Counted from the stretch's first letter, positions 17,130 to 25,501 are shown. The stretch is DNA of 35,559 nucleotides from Candidatus Zipacnadia bacterium (GCA_029821265.1 JALGTR010000058.1:1-35559); one strand, 5' to 3'. Made by a program: numbers and translations. The notes: generated from the letters alone by a model not told the origin.

Positions 17130-17760
17130 CACGCTGGCGGACGGAGAGCTCGCGGCACAGATTGAGCGCGCATGGCTGCAGGACGAGGCCCATCGAGCGC
17201 TCACGAAGCTGGTGACCGCCGGCGGGTACGAAGTGTATCTCGTCGGCGGCGCGCCCCGGGATGTGCTGCTCGGCCGCGATGTGGGCGACTGGGACCTCGC
17301 GGGCCGGGGCATGGTCGAGCTGGCTCGACGCTTCGCGGAGAGGCATGATCTTCGCGTTGTGATCCTGCACGAAGATCCTCCGACAGCGCGCGTGATCCTG
17401 AGACCGGGTGAGCAGGCGGGCTTCCTCGATTTCGTCGAGTTGCGCGCGGGCACCATCGAGGACGACCTTCGCGCTCGTGACTTCACCATCAACGCCCTGG
17501 CGTGGGATGTGCGCGGCGCCGAGAGGCTGCTCGACCCGACCGGCGGGGTGACTGACATCGAGCAGCGCGGATCCGGTGCGTGTGGTGCGTGCCTTCCGGT
17601 TTGCCGCGCAACTGGGCTTCCGGGTCGAGGAAGAGACCGGACAGTGGTGTTCGGAGCTTGCCAGGCGGGTACACAGTCTGCCGGGCGAGCGTGTCGGGAT
17701 CGAGATGCTCAAGCTCTTCGCCGCCGACCACGCCGCGGACGCCGTGCAGGCGGCGGATGA
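17119..17760 (+). CDS. HD-type tRNA nucleotidyltransferase, 5' part (frame broken near 17566)
   Basis: The first about 150 codons are the nucleotidyltransferase head: YLVGGAPRDVLLGR (Pro where Val is usual), metal ligands D57 and D59 in GDWDLAGRG, ARDFTINALA, and LLDPTGGVTDIEQR. After position 17568 this frame becomes meaningless and runs to a stop at 17760. The family pattern resumes in the +1 frame with ADPVRVVRAFRFAAQLGF. Relative to the paralogue at 9697, about 11 residues that normally join the two blocks are missing, so the lesion looks like a deletion of roughly 32-35 nt rather than a one-base slip. The start overlaps the rluB-type gene by 11 nt. Confidence 0.75.
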   Translation: MVSDTLADGELAAQIERAWLQDEAHRALTKLVTAGGYEVYLVGGAPRDVLLGRDVGDWDLAGRGMVELARRFAERHDLRVVILHEDPPTARVILRPGEQAGFLDFVELRAGTIEDDLRARDFTINALAWDVRGAERLLDPTGGVTDIEQRGSGACGACLPVCRATGLPGRGRDRTVVFGACQAGTQSAGRACRDRDAQALRRRPRRGRRAGGG

Positions 17761-18580
17761 CTTCGGCGCGCTGGATCGCCTCATCCCGCCGCTGGCCTCA
17801 ATGCGGGACCTCATGCAGGGCGGATACCATCACCTCGACGTGCTCGGGCACACGCTGCTGGCGCTGCACGAGGTGGAGCGCGCCATCGACGAGCCCGCCG
17901 ATGTGCTGCCCCGCTCGGCCGACGCGGTGCGTGCGTGGCTGGAGGACCCACAGAATCGTGCGGCCGTGCGGCTCGCCGCGTTGTTCCACGACACGGGTAA
18001 GCCGGCCTGCCGAGCGCTGGAGGATGAACGCATCCGCTTCATCGGTCACGCCGACGAGAGCGCGGTCATATTCCTGCAGACCGCGCGGCGCTGGTGCCTG
18101 CCCACGCACCTGCGGCGGCAGGTTGTGCGGATGATCCGACTGCACATGCGGCCCCTGGAGCTGACGAACGCGGCAATGCGCGCCGAAGACGAGGGTCGGG
18201 AGGTGCGCAGCGTCATCACTCTTCGGGCGATTCGCCGCCTGATGCGTGACGCGGCGCCGGCCGGCATCGGCCTCTTCCTGCTGGCGGTGGGCGATCGCTC
18301 GGCCTGCCGCGGCCCGGCGAGCGATGTTGAACAGCGCCGACGGCAGTTCGCGATCTTCGACGATATGCTCGTGCGCTATCTCGACTGGCTGCGGGAGCAG
18401 CGAGAGAGGCCGAGGCTCATCGACGGCGATGAGCTGATGGAGGCTCTGGAGATCGAGGAAGGGCCACTGGTTGGCGAGCTGCTGGACGCCATCGCCGAGG
18501 CCTACGCCGACCGCGAGATCCACACGCGCGAGCAGGCACTAAAGCTGGCGCGGGAGCTGCTGCATAGGCGGGCGCGATAA
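17576..18580 (+). CDS. HD-type tRNA nucleotidyltransferase, 3' part (neck and HD domain)
   Basis: This frame holds the rest of the protein: the neck (VRVVRAFRFAAQLGF, then SLPGERVGIEMLKLF) and an HD phosphohydrolase domain with HHLDVLGHTLLALHEVER, ALFHDTGKP and FIGHADESA. HD-containing members of this family add or process tRNA 3' termini and may carry 2',3'-cyclic phosphodiesterase or phosphatase activity. The GTG at 17576 is only the first start-like codon of the frame, and the homology already extends 2-4 codons upstream of it. A stand-alone translated product would lack the catalytic head. Apart from the lesion, both halves look well preserved, so either the loss is recent or the deletion is an assembly artefact. 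It is the last gene of the plus-strand run. Confidence 0.75.
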   Translation: MRVVRAFRFAAQLGFRVEEETGQWCSELARRVHSLPGERVGIEMLKLFAADHAADAVQAADDFGALDRLIPPLASMRDLMQGGYHHLDVLGHTLLALHEVERAIDEPADVLPRSADAVRAWLEDPQNRAAVRLAALFHDTGKPACRALEDERIRFIGHADESAVIFLQTARRWCLPTHLRRQVVRMIRLHMRPLELTNAAMRAEDEGREVRSVITLRAIRRLMRDAAPAGIGLFLLAVGDRSACRGPASDVEQRRRQFAIFDDMLVRYLDWLREQRERPRLIDGDELMEALEIEEGPLVGELLDAIAEAYADREIHTREQALKLARELLHRRAR

Positions 18581-18615
18581 GCCGTGGGTGCCGAAGCGAA
18601 CGTACGTGCAGCGAC

Positions 18616-18640
18616 GCGGGCCGATGAAGCTTCGGCCCGC
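18616..18640. terminator. Bidirectional hairpin between convergent genes
   Basis: GCGGGCCGA (18616-18624) and TCGGCCCGC (18632-18640) form a perfect 9-bp stem with loop TGAAGCT. It sits in the 91-nt gap between the nucleotidyltransferase stop (18580) and the activase stop (18672). No T-run follows on either strand. Confidence 0.65.
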
Positions 18641-18671
18641 GCCTAAGTCGCGTACCTCGTCTTCCCGCACG

Positions 18672-21600
18672 TTACTGGCCGGCGGCCTGCATGCCCTCGC
18701 GGTCGGCGACGATCCGTCCACGCTGGCGCATGAACTCGGTGGCCTGATGCATGAACGCCTCGAGCCGAGTCTGGTCGGTGGCCTGCTCGTTGCCGTCGTA
18801 GACCATGTTCAGGAACGGGAAGTCGCCGTAATCAGTGCGCACGCGCTTGAGGATGGCGTGCGAGATGGTTCCGGGCATGCAGGTGAAGGGCATCACGGTC
18901 ACGACCCCGTGCAGGCCCTTCTTGATGAAGTTCACCGCGCCGCCGACCGTCATGATCGCCTCGCCCTCGAAGGAGCGATGCACGTAGTCGCAGGCCATGT
19001 CGAGCACCTCGCCGGTGGACGGCTCGTAGGCGTTGCGCAGGAAACCCTCCCACGGCCGGGCGAGCGCGTGCTCGTCGCGGGTCATGACCTCGTCCTCGAT
19101 GCGGTTCTTCGCGCGCGTGATCAGATCGCCATCGAGCTTCGCGCGCATGTCGCGGCGGAAGTTTCGGTAGAGGAACCACTCGAAGACCGGCGCCATCCAC
19201 ACCTCGCCACCGAGCGCCTCGATCTTCTCGATGATATGCTGGTTGCTGAAGGCGTTGGCGCGCACGTAGAACTCGCCGGAGAGGCCGACGACCGGCTTTG
19301 GCTCGGAGCGATCGACCCTGACCTTCTCGAAGCGCTTCACAGCGCGACGCATCGAGGCCACCATGTCCTCATTATTGCGGATCGTCTCAAGCAGGTCCTG
19401 GAGGCTCTCGTCGTAGGCGGCCTGCGCAGAGCCCTCCTCCACCTCGTAGGGGCGCGTCTCACAGAGCGCCTTGAACAGCATGTCCGCCGCGACCATGCCG
19501 CGCCAGGCGACGCGCAGGAAGTCGCGGCCGACGATGCCCAGGTCATCGAAGAAGCGGCGGCCCTGGTGCGGCGCGTAGATTGGAACGTCCTCGTAGCCGA
19601 GGTCGTCGAGCACCATTCGCTGCAGCGTGTTGTACTGGCCGAAGCGGCAGGGGCCGCCTGAGCCGCCCATGAAGAACGCGTATTTGTCGCGATCGAAGTC
19701 CGGACGCTTGACGAACTTGACCATATCGCCCGTGGTTACGATGGCCGGGAAGCACTCCTTGCCTGAGGTATAGCGTCGGCCCCAGCGCAGCGTCTCTTCG
19801 TCCGGCTCCGGCAGCACCTCAGCGGGCATTCCCTGCTGCTGGAAGGCTGCCGCGAGGGCATAGGCGACGTCGTTCATGTTCGGTATCAGCATGGTCCGCC
19901 GCGAATTCTCGTCGATGCCGAGCGGTCGCAGGTGACGGCCCTTGGCAAAGGTGCGATCTCGCGTGGCGTCGAGCGAGTCGAGGAATGCCTCGCAACGGGT
20001 GATCATCCCCGCGTCGGCGGAGTGCTCGTCGACCTCGATAATCAGCGCGGGCTTCTCGCCGATCCGCTCGCGGAAGAAGTGCATGATAAAAGAGTCCGGC
20101 CCGCATCCGAAGTTGGTCAGGTAGAGGGGGAAGAGCCGGTCATCCTGCGCGATCAGCTCGCTGGCAGCCAGGATCTTCTGTCCGTAGCGCCAGTACATGT
20201 TGAACCAGTCAGTGGGCAGCTTGACGTCATCGAGCGGCAGGAAGTCCATGGGGATCGCCAGCACGCCCATGCCGCGCAGTTTCTGAGGAATCTCGAGGTT
20301 CGCGCCTGGATCGCAGCCGTTGTACGACCGGCTGACGACCACGATCGCCCGCTCATCCTCGCCAAGCTGCTCGAGGACCTCCTGGCCCCTCTCTGCCGCC
20401 ATCTGCTGGAAGCGCTCGAGTGCCTCGAAGCCCTTCTGTACCGCGCGCCGGACCTGCCGGGCACTGGCTCCGAGTTTCCGGCCGGTCTCGGCGAGTTGGC
20501 TCGCGGCGTGGCGCTCGCCGTGGGCCAGCCACATGTGCGGCTCGAGAACCTCGACGTCGTACGCATCGAAGTCGATCGCGGACTTGATGTGATAGGGCAC
20601 GCTCTGCACGTACGGGCAGACAAAGCTGTCGGTCATCCGCTCGTCCGGGCAGGGCAGGTTGATGACGCTGGGCAGGAAGAGGTAGTCGATCTCCCTGTCC
20701 TCGAGCAGCGCCAGGACGTGGCCAAGGTTCACCTTGTTCGGGAAGCAGGTCTCGGCCACCGAGCGCTCGGCGCCGCGATGGACGATGGCCTTGTTCGTAC
20801 GCGGCGAGAGAACAAGCTCGGCCCCGAGTTCGGTGAAGAACGCCTTCCAGAATGGATACAGCTCGAAGTACAGCAGTGCCCGGGGCAGGCCGACCTTCGG
20901 GGCGTCGGCCGGAAGCTCGCGATCGGACTGGTACGCCGTCTGGAGCATCCGCTCGCGCTCGCGGAAGAGGTCAGGAATGTGTGAGACGTCCTCACCGGTG
21001 TCGCGGATGTCGTATTTGCCGCAGCGGTCACCGTAGAACATCGGCTCCTCGCCCGCGACGATAACCTTGTTGATCTCGCAGCGGTTGGGGCAGTCCTTGC
21101 ACTCGAAGCTCTCGATGGTGTACTCGACGTCCGAGAGGTCGAAGCCCTTGAAGCAGGAGCCGGCCCCGTCGTCCTGCTCCATGGCGATGACTGCGCAGCC
21201 GAGGGCGCCGGTGTTCTCGTTATGCGGCGGAACGGTGATCGGCTTGCCGGTCACCATCTCGAAGGCCGCCACGACGGCGCGGTTGAAGGCGGTCCCGCCC
21301 TGGAAAAAGATGTTCTCGCCGACCCGGCGGTCCTCAACCACGCGGTTGAGGTAGTTGTATACGATCGAGTAGGCGAGGCCGGCAGCGAGGTCGGGCGTGT
21401 CAACGCCGGCCTGCTGGTGCTTGAGAAGCTCGCTCTCCATGAAGACCGTGCAGCGCTCGCCGAGGTTGGCCGGGTGCTCAGAGGCGAGAGCGTTCTCGGC
21501 GAACTCTTCCTTGATGGAGATGCCCAGCTTCTCTGCCTGTTCCTCGAGGAACGAGCCGGTGCCGGCCGCGCAGACCTTGTTCATCATGAAGTCCACGACA

Positions 21601-22913
21601 ACGCCGTTGTCGATGCTGATGTACTTGCTGTCCTGACCACCGATCTCGAAGATCGTGTCAACGGTCGGGTCAAGCTGGACAGCGCCGCGTGCCTGAGCGG
21701 TGATCTCGTTCTTCACCACGTCGGCGCCGACGAAGTCGCCGATGAGGTAGCGGCCCGAGCCGGTGGTGCAGACCTTGCGGATGTCCACGCGGTCACCGAC
21801 GGCCTCCCCTGCGGACTTGAGCGCCCTGCGCACGGCCTCGATCGGCCGGCTGGCAGTCATCAGGTACTCCTTGTGCAGCACATTGCCGTCCGCGTCCATG
21901 ACCACGAGGTTCGTCGAGATCGAGCCGACGTCGATACCGAGGTAGGCCGGGACAACCTCGCCCTCGGGCACCTCGACGACCTCGGACCGGTGGATCGTGC
22001 TCTTCTCCAGGCGCAGCGGCTCAAGGCGCTCCTCGCGCTCCGCGACCGAGATGTGGCCCTCAAGCTGGGAGATGGCCTCGAGGTTACCGCCACTCAGGCC
22101 CTCGCGGATGGCCCGGAGGGCGGCTCCAATTGCGCCCATCGCGCCGAAGTGCTCCGGGATGATCAGCTCATCCTCGTCCAGCTCGTAGACGTCGTGGATC
22201 GCACGGACGATTCCGGGGTTGGCCGCGACTCCGCCCTGGAAGGCGACCGGCAGCTCGAGATCGCGCGCCGAGCCCACCGTTGACTTGAAGTTGCGCACCA
22301 GCGCGTAGCACAGACCTGCCACGATGTCCTTCACGGGTGTGGCCATCTGCTGCAGGTGGATCATATCCGACTTGGCGAAGACCGAGCAGCGGCCCGCGAC
22401 GCGCGGCGGATTCTCGCTCTCGAGGGAGATCTCGCCGAACTCCTCGATCGAGAGGTTCATCCGCGCCGCCTGCTGGTCGAGGAACGAGCCCGTGCCGGCG
22501 GCGCACATGGCGTTCATGTTGAAGTCCGCGACCTCAACCTCCTCGCCCGGATTCTCGCTGGGGCGCAGGAAGATGAGCTTGGAGTCCTCGCCACCGATCT
22601 CGATAATCGTGCGCGCCTCTGGGTGCAGCTTGCCGGTGGCCGTGGACTGGGCGACAACTTCGTTGACGAACGGGGCGTCGAGCTTCTCGGCGATCAACCG
22701 GCCGGCATTGCCGGTCGCGGCAACAGATGCGACATTGTCCTCACCGAGCGCATCGACGGTCTCCCGCAGGGCCATCCCGGCGGTCTGGATCGGCCGGCCG
22801 TGATGGCGGATGTACTTCGTCTCAATGATCTCCTCGTCCTGACCGACAACAGCTATGTCAACGCTGACTGAGCCCACATCAATGCCCACGTAATACGTCT
22901 TCGCCTCTGGCAT
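18672..22913 (-). CDS. 2-hydroxyacyl-CoA dehydratase activase fusion (two BadF/HgdC ATPase domains, DUF2229, HgdB-like region)
   Basis: 1413 residues from the ATG whose first base is 22913, with GGAGGA about 10 nt upstream. Two ASKHA-type activase domains stand in tandem. The first has YVGIDVGSVS (8-17), IGGEDSKLIF and cysteines C137 and C176; the second has YLGIDVGSIS (324-333), IGGQDSKYIS and C448 and C488. In known activases such cysteine pairs hold a [4Fe-4S] cluster between subunits and ATP drives electron injection into a dehydratase. Then comes a cysteine cluster (C605, C608, C612, C631), a DUF2229 region (about 690-910) and a C-terminal HgdB-like part with GCGPDSF, GKECFPAIVTTGDMVKF and GGSGGPCRFGQYN. 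This matches the large YjiL-type single-chain proteins. The substrate is unknown and no separate dehydratase genes are nearby. An anaerobic or oxygen-sensitive role is inferred. Confidence 0.9.
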   Translation of the reverse strand: MPEAKTYYVGIDVGSVSVDIAVVGQDEEIIETKYIRHHGRPIQTAGMALRETVDALGEDNVASVAATGNAGRLIAEKLDAPFVNEVVAQSTATGKLHPEARTIIEIGGEDSKLIFLRPSENPGEEVEVADFNMNAMCAAGTGSFLDQQAARMNLSIEEFGEISLESENPPRVAGRCSVFAKSDMIHLQQMATPVKDIVAGLCYALVRNFKSTVGSARDLELPVAFQGGVAANPGIVRAIHDVYELDEDELIIPEHFGAMGAIGAALRAIREGLSGGNLEAISQLEGHISVAEREERLEPLRLEKSTIHRSEVVEVPEGEVVPAYLGIDVGSISTNLVVMDADGNVLHKEYLMTASRPIEAVRRALKSAGEAVGDRVDIRKVCTTGSGRYLIGDFVGADVVKNEITAQARGAVQLDPTVDTIFEIGGQDSKYISIDNGVVVDFMMNKVCAAGTGSFLEEQAEKLGISIKEEFAENALASEHPANLGERCTVFMESELLKHQQAGVDTPDLAAGLAYSIVYNYLNRVVEDRRVGENIFFQGGTAFNRAVVAAFEMVTGKPITVPPHNENTGALGCAVIAMEQDDGAGSCFKGFDLSDVEYTIESFECKDCPNRCEINKVIVAGEEPMFYGDRCGKYDIRDTGEDVSHIPDLFRERERMLQTAYQSDRELPADAPKVGLPRALLYFELYPFWKAFFTELGAELVLSPRTNKAIVHRGAERSVAETCFPNKVNLGHVLALLEDREIDYLFLPSVINLPCPDERMTDSFVCPYVQSVPYHIKSAIDFDAYDVEVLEPHMWLAHGERHAASQLAETGRKLGASARQVRRAVQKGFEALERFQQMAAERGQEVLEQLGEDERAIVVVSRSYNGCDPGANLEIPQKLRGMGVLAIPMDFLPLDDVKLPTDWFNMYWRYGQKILAASELIAQDDRLFPLYLTNFGCGPDSFIMHFFRERIGEKPALIIEVDEHSADAGMITRCEAFLDSLDATRDRTFAKGRHLRPLGIDENSRRTMLIPNMNDVAYALAAAFQQQGMPAEVLPEPDEETLRWGRRYTSGKECFPAIVTTGDMVKFVKRPDFDRDKYAFFMGGSGGPCRFGQYNTLQRMVLDDLGYEDVPIYAPHQGRRFFDDLGIVGRDFLRVAWRGMVAADMLFKALCETRPYEVEEGSAQAAYDESLQDLLETIRNNEDMVASMRRAVKRFEKVRVDRSEPKPVVGLSGEFYVRANAFSNQHIIEKIEALGGEVWMAPVFEWFLYRNFRRDMRAKLDGDLITRAKNRIEDEVMTRDEHALARPWEGFLRNAYEPSTGEVLDMACDYVHRSFEGEAIMTVGGAVNFIKKGLHGVVTVMPFTCMPGTISHAILKRVRTDYGDFPFLNMVYDGNEQATDQTRLEAFMHQATEFMRQRGRIVADREGMQAAGQ

Positions 22914-23036
22914 CAGCAACCGATCCTCCAGATGCGGCTCCCGGGCCGCGAATACGCTCTCCCCGCTCACGCGAGGCGCTCGAGCCTCGCAGAGCGCGCG
23001 ATTGCGCCCGGCTCCCGACGCCGACGCGCATCGCAC

Positions 23037-23064
23037 TGTATACAATGTTGCAGCGGACTATCAA
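23037..23064 (-). promoter_or_regulatory. Candidate proximal promoter of the activase gene
   Basis: Read on the minus strand: TTGATA (23064-23059), 16-nt spacer, TATACA (23042-23037). It would give a leader of about 115 nt before the ATG at 22913. Confidence 0.5.
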
Positions 23065-23137
23065 CGCCCGCCCGCATCCCATTCGCCGACGCCCTGCACG
23101 GCTTCGACGGGGCGGAATGCACACGCGTGGAGCCGCC

Positions 23138-23167
23138 ATTATACAACAAGCTCACGAGTCGGTGCAA
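23138..23167 (-). promoter_or_regulatory. Candidate distal promoter of the activase gene
   Basis: Read on the minus strand: TTGCAC (23167-23162), 18-nt spacer, a perfect TATAAT (23143-23138). The -35 is weak (TTG only) but the -10 is exact in otherwise GC-rich DNA. The start would be near 23131, some 100 nt upstream of the proximal candidate. Confidence 0.5.
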
Positions 23168-23273
23168 TTCTCTGGCCGTGTCGCAACCTGGACCTTCAGG
23201 CGCCACCGACCTGCCGCTGCCCCCGGCGCTGGACCCTGACCTGAAAGGACACCATCTGCCTGCGACGCCGAAC

Positions 23274-23450
23274 GACATCGAGGCCGGTGGGGCGGTCCGG
23301 CTTTACACGTTTCTGGCCAATCGCTCGCTCTGGCTCGATGAGCTGATGCTCGCCGAGAACATCATCGACCGCGACTTCGGCAGTCTGCTGGCGCCGCTGG
23401 CGAACCAACAGGTCGCGCCGCGGGGCGCGTGGCTCTATCTTTACGGCATA
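23274..23450 (+). pseudogene. Relic of a membrane glycosyltransferase (GT39/PMT-like N-terminal segment)
   Basis: One plus-strand frame reads RLYTFLANRSLWLDELML and then AENIIDRDFGSLLAPLANQ, QVAPRGAWLYLYGI. This strongly resembles the conserved first periplasmic loop of ArnT/PMT-type polyprenol-phosphate glycosyltransferases, where a pattern like SLWLDE-hhshNIhpRsFtpLLpPL-Q-APPG is typical; Asp-Glu there is the family's catalytic-type acidic pair. The preceding transmembrane helix and the remaining about 400 residues are absent, and the frame runs into the isomerase gene. I interpret it as a decayed fragment left by deletion. Confidence 0.6.
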
Positions 23451-23556
23451 TCGGCACCGACGATGATCCTCCGCTGCCGCTCGCCGATGGAGGCCTCCGC
23501 GGGCGGGCGTCGAAACCTGCGCGCGAACGTGCCACGAGACCTGAGGGAGGGCCACC

Positions 23557-24399
23557 ATGGCTCCACAGATAGCGATGTACACGCTCATAGGCAGGGACCT
23601 GTCGCTGGAGGATTGCATCACGCTCACCGCCGACGCGGGCTTCGACGCCATCGACATCCGTCAGCGCGATGACGGCATCCACATCATGCCCGATATCAGT
23701 GATTCCGACGCCCGGGACGTGCGAAAGATGGTTGAGGATGCCGGCCTGCACGTGTCGGGCCTGACCACCTACTGGGAGATCGGCAACGTCGAGCGGGAGA
23801 CGGCCGCCGAACACCTCGCGGGTATAGAGCGCTCGCTGCACACCGCGAAGATCCTCGGCGCCAGGTTCATGCGCGTCTCGTCGGGCGACTACGATCGCCG
23901 GTGGAGCTACGAAGTCTCCCGCGCGGCCTTCCGCGATCAGATGATGCGCGTGCGGGATATGGCGGCGCAGTACGAGATCGTGGTTACGCCAGAGCAGCAC
24001 GGCGGGCGCTACATCGCCTCTGCCGGCCAGTGCCTGGACATGTGTCGCGGCCTCGAGAGCCCGTGGCTGGGAATCGTTTTCGATCCGGGAAATGCCGTCA
24101 GTGAGGGTTTCGAGAGGCCGTGGGTGCAGGTGCGGATGCTCGGCGGCTGGATCAAGAACGTACACGTGAAGAATCGCATGACCGCCGTCGGCGAGGCGCG
24201 GGCCCATGAACGGCTTCCGGGCAGCAATGTGCGCATCCCCGACGGCGTGCTCGACTGGGATGAGATCGCCGGGGAGCTGCGCGATGTCGGCTACGATGGC
24301 TACCTCACCTGCGAGGACTTCGCCGAGTTCGACACGATAGAGGAGAAGTTCCGCTGGAACGCGGAGTTCCTGCGCGGCCTCGCCGAGAAGTGGGACTGA
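23557..24399 (+). CDS. Sugar phosphate isomerase/epimerase-like TIM barrel protein
   Basis: 280 residues, xylose isomerase-like/AP endonuclease 2 superfamily. The start has GGGAGG 6 nt upstream and the family opening LEDCITLTADAGFDAIDIR. Candidate metal ligands at strand ends are E146 (VTPEQHGG), D176 (GIVFDPGN), H203 (KNVHVKN) and E253 (YLTCEDFAEFD), consistent with a divalent-metal enzyme that isomerises or epimerises sugars or sugar derivatives. No signal peptide is present, so it acts in the cytoplasm. Such genes often accompany sugar catabolism, which fits the secreted glycan-active proteins in the window, but no adjacent dehydrogenase or transporter points to a substrate. Confidence 0.88.
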   Translation: MAPQIAMYTLIGRDLSLEDCITLTADAGFDAIDIRQRDDGIHIMPDISDSDARDVRKMVEDAGLHVSGLTTYWEIGNVERETAAEHLAGIERSLHTAKILGARFMRVSSGDYDRRWSYEVSRAAFRDQMMRVRDMAAQYEIVVTPEQHGGRYIASAGQCLDMCRGLESPWLGIVFDPGNAVSEGFERPWVQVRMLGGWIKNVHVKNRMTAVGEARAHERLPGSNVRIPDGVLDWDEIAGELRDVGYDGYLTCEDFAEFDTIEEKFRWNAEFLRGLAEKWD

Positions 24400-24440
24400 G
24401 AGGCGGCGGAGACGAAACACAATAGGCAGGGGCAAACGGA

Positions 24441-24470
24441 GAGACGGCCGGCGCGCGCGCCGGCCGTCTC
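24441..24470. terminator. 30-bp perfect palindrome, bidirectional terminator
   Basis: Positions 24441-24455 are the exact reverse complement of 24456-24470 (arm GAGACGGCCGGCGCG). As RNA this gives a 13-bp or longer stem with a minimal loop. It lies between the convergent genes ending at 24399 and 24486. There is no T-run on the plus side; the minus side shows only GTTTGCC. Confidence 0.7.
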
Positions 24471-24485
24471 GCTGGAGGGGTACGT

Positions 24486-25244
24486 TTACCTCGCGGGAAT
24501 TAGCCCGCGCTCGTCATCGGCCACCATCGGAACCGCCTTCGCCTGGTACTTCTCACCAAAGTGCTTCGCCATCAGGAAGCGGCCCCTGCCCCAGCCGACC
24601 AGCCCGATCGACGGCTGGACCTCGTGGGTGCTCAGTAGATTCATCTTCGTGTCGCAGACCAGCAGACCCGGACTTCCGTCCTTGGTGTAGCAGCCGAACC
24701 ACCAGCGGTTGTCATGGAAGCATGCGGTCTGGATCCCGAGATGCGTGTGGCCGCTCTCGATGACGTGGGTCTTGAGGTGGTTGAAGTCCGCGTCATACTC
24801 GTAGACGTAGTTCTCCTCGTACTCGGTCGGGAGGCCGCCGATGATGAAGAAATGGTCATTGCGGTGGTCCATCCCGCCGGCGCCGAAGGTCACCTCAGGC
24901 ACTTCGTGGATCTCCAGCAGTTCGAGGTCATCGGCGTCGTAGACGTACACCTTTGAGTTCGCGCCCGGCTGGTTGAACTTGTCCGACCAGGCAACATAGA
25001 TACGGCCGTCATTGTAGCAGCAGTCGCCGTGGTGGTAGGGGACCTCGATCTGCGCGAGGACGTTGCCCTCGCGGTCGGTCTTCACGAGGTCCGTGGTGAA
25101 GCTCCAGTAGAATTCATGCACCCCGTTCGTGGCCATGCCCTGCAGGTGGTTTTCGTACTGTCCCTCGCAGACGATCTCGAATGGCCACTCGGGCGCGACG
25201 GGAACAGCGGTGAGCGTGCTGGCGGCAAGCGCGATCGAAAGCAT
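24486..25244 (-). CDS. Hypothetical protein, beta-propeller-like
   Basis: 252 residues from the ATG at 25244, preceded by GGGAGGAG at 6 nt spacing. A longer frame back to 25361 has no such site. The start MLSIALAASTLTAVPVA may be a short, atypical export signal lacking the basic residues. The body shows repeated four-strand patterns with aromatic and Asp/Gly turns (LVKTDREGNVLAQIEVP, VYVYDADDLELLEIHEVP, YVYEYDADFNHLKTHVI, LLVCDTKMNLLSTHEV), typical of propeller blades. I do not recognise the family. Motifs such as YHHGDCCYNDGRIYVAW and SGHTHLGIQTACFHDNRWW could form a metal or ligand site, which is speculation. It is convergent with the isomerase gene. Confidence 0.65.
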   Translation of the reverse strand: MLSIALAASTLTAVPVAPEWPFEIVCEGQYENHLQGMATNGVHEFYWSFTTDLVKTDREGNVLAQIEVPYHHGDCCYNDGRIYVAWSDKFNQPGANSKVYVYDADDLELLEIHEVPEVTFGAGGMDHRNDHFFIIGGLPTEYEENYVYEYDADFNHLKTHVIESGHTHLGIQTACFHDNRWWFGCYTKDGSPGLLVCDTKMNLLSTHEVQPSIGLVGWGRGRFLMAKHFGEKYQAKAVPMVADDERGLIPAR

Positions 25245-25325
25245 TTGAGGCTCCTCCCCGTGGCATTGTCGATGGGTGTCAATGCGTCGCGCTGCGCCTG
25301 CTGACCTCCTCGCGGGTACACGAAG

Positions 25326-25350
25326 CGGCCGCCCTGGATGAGGGCGGCCG
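25326..25350 (-). terminator. Hairpin downstream of aspS
   Basis: CGGCCGCCCT (25326-25335) and AGGGCGGCCG (25341-25350) form a perfect 10-bp stem with a 5-nt loop. On the minus strand it lies 152 nt after the aspS stop and 82 nt before the next start, so it could end the aspS transcript or act in the leader of the downstream gene. Only CTTCGTGT follows. Confidence 0.55.
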
Positions 25351-25501
25351 TCGCACTGCACACGGCGTCGCGATCAGATCAGCGGCGGAGAGGTTCAGCC
25401 GGCCGTTCTCGCCACGCCTCTTCGCGTCTGTCGTATGCTCCTGCGTCGTATTGAAGGCCCCCAGGGGGGCTGGTATGCATCAACGTGCAGCGTCCGCGGC
25501 C

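Larger units (their letters stand above)
22914..23556. other. 643-nt divergent intergenic region
   Basis: It separates the minus-strand activase from the plus-strand isomerase. It holds two candidate minus-strand promoters (23037-23064 and 23138-23167) and, in its right half, a glycosyltransferase-like relic (23274-23450). No convincing promoter for the plus-strand gene was found. The rest shows no recognisable coding or RNA signal. Confidence 0.5.

Noticed and set aside
25277-25282. Exact TTGACA on the minus strand upstream of the propeller-like gene
   Set aside because: No -10-like hexamer appears 15-19 nt downstream; the sequence there is GC-rich and runs into the ribosome binding site.
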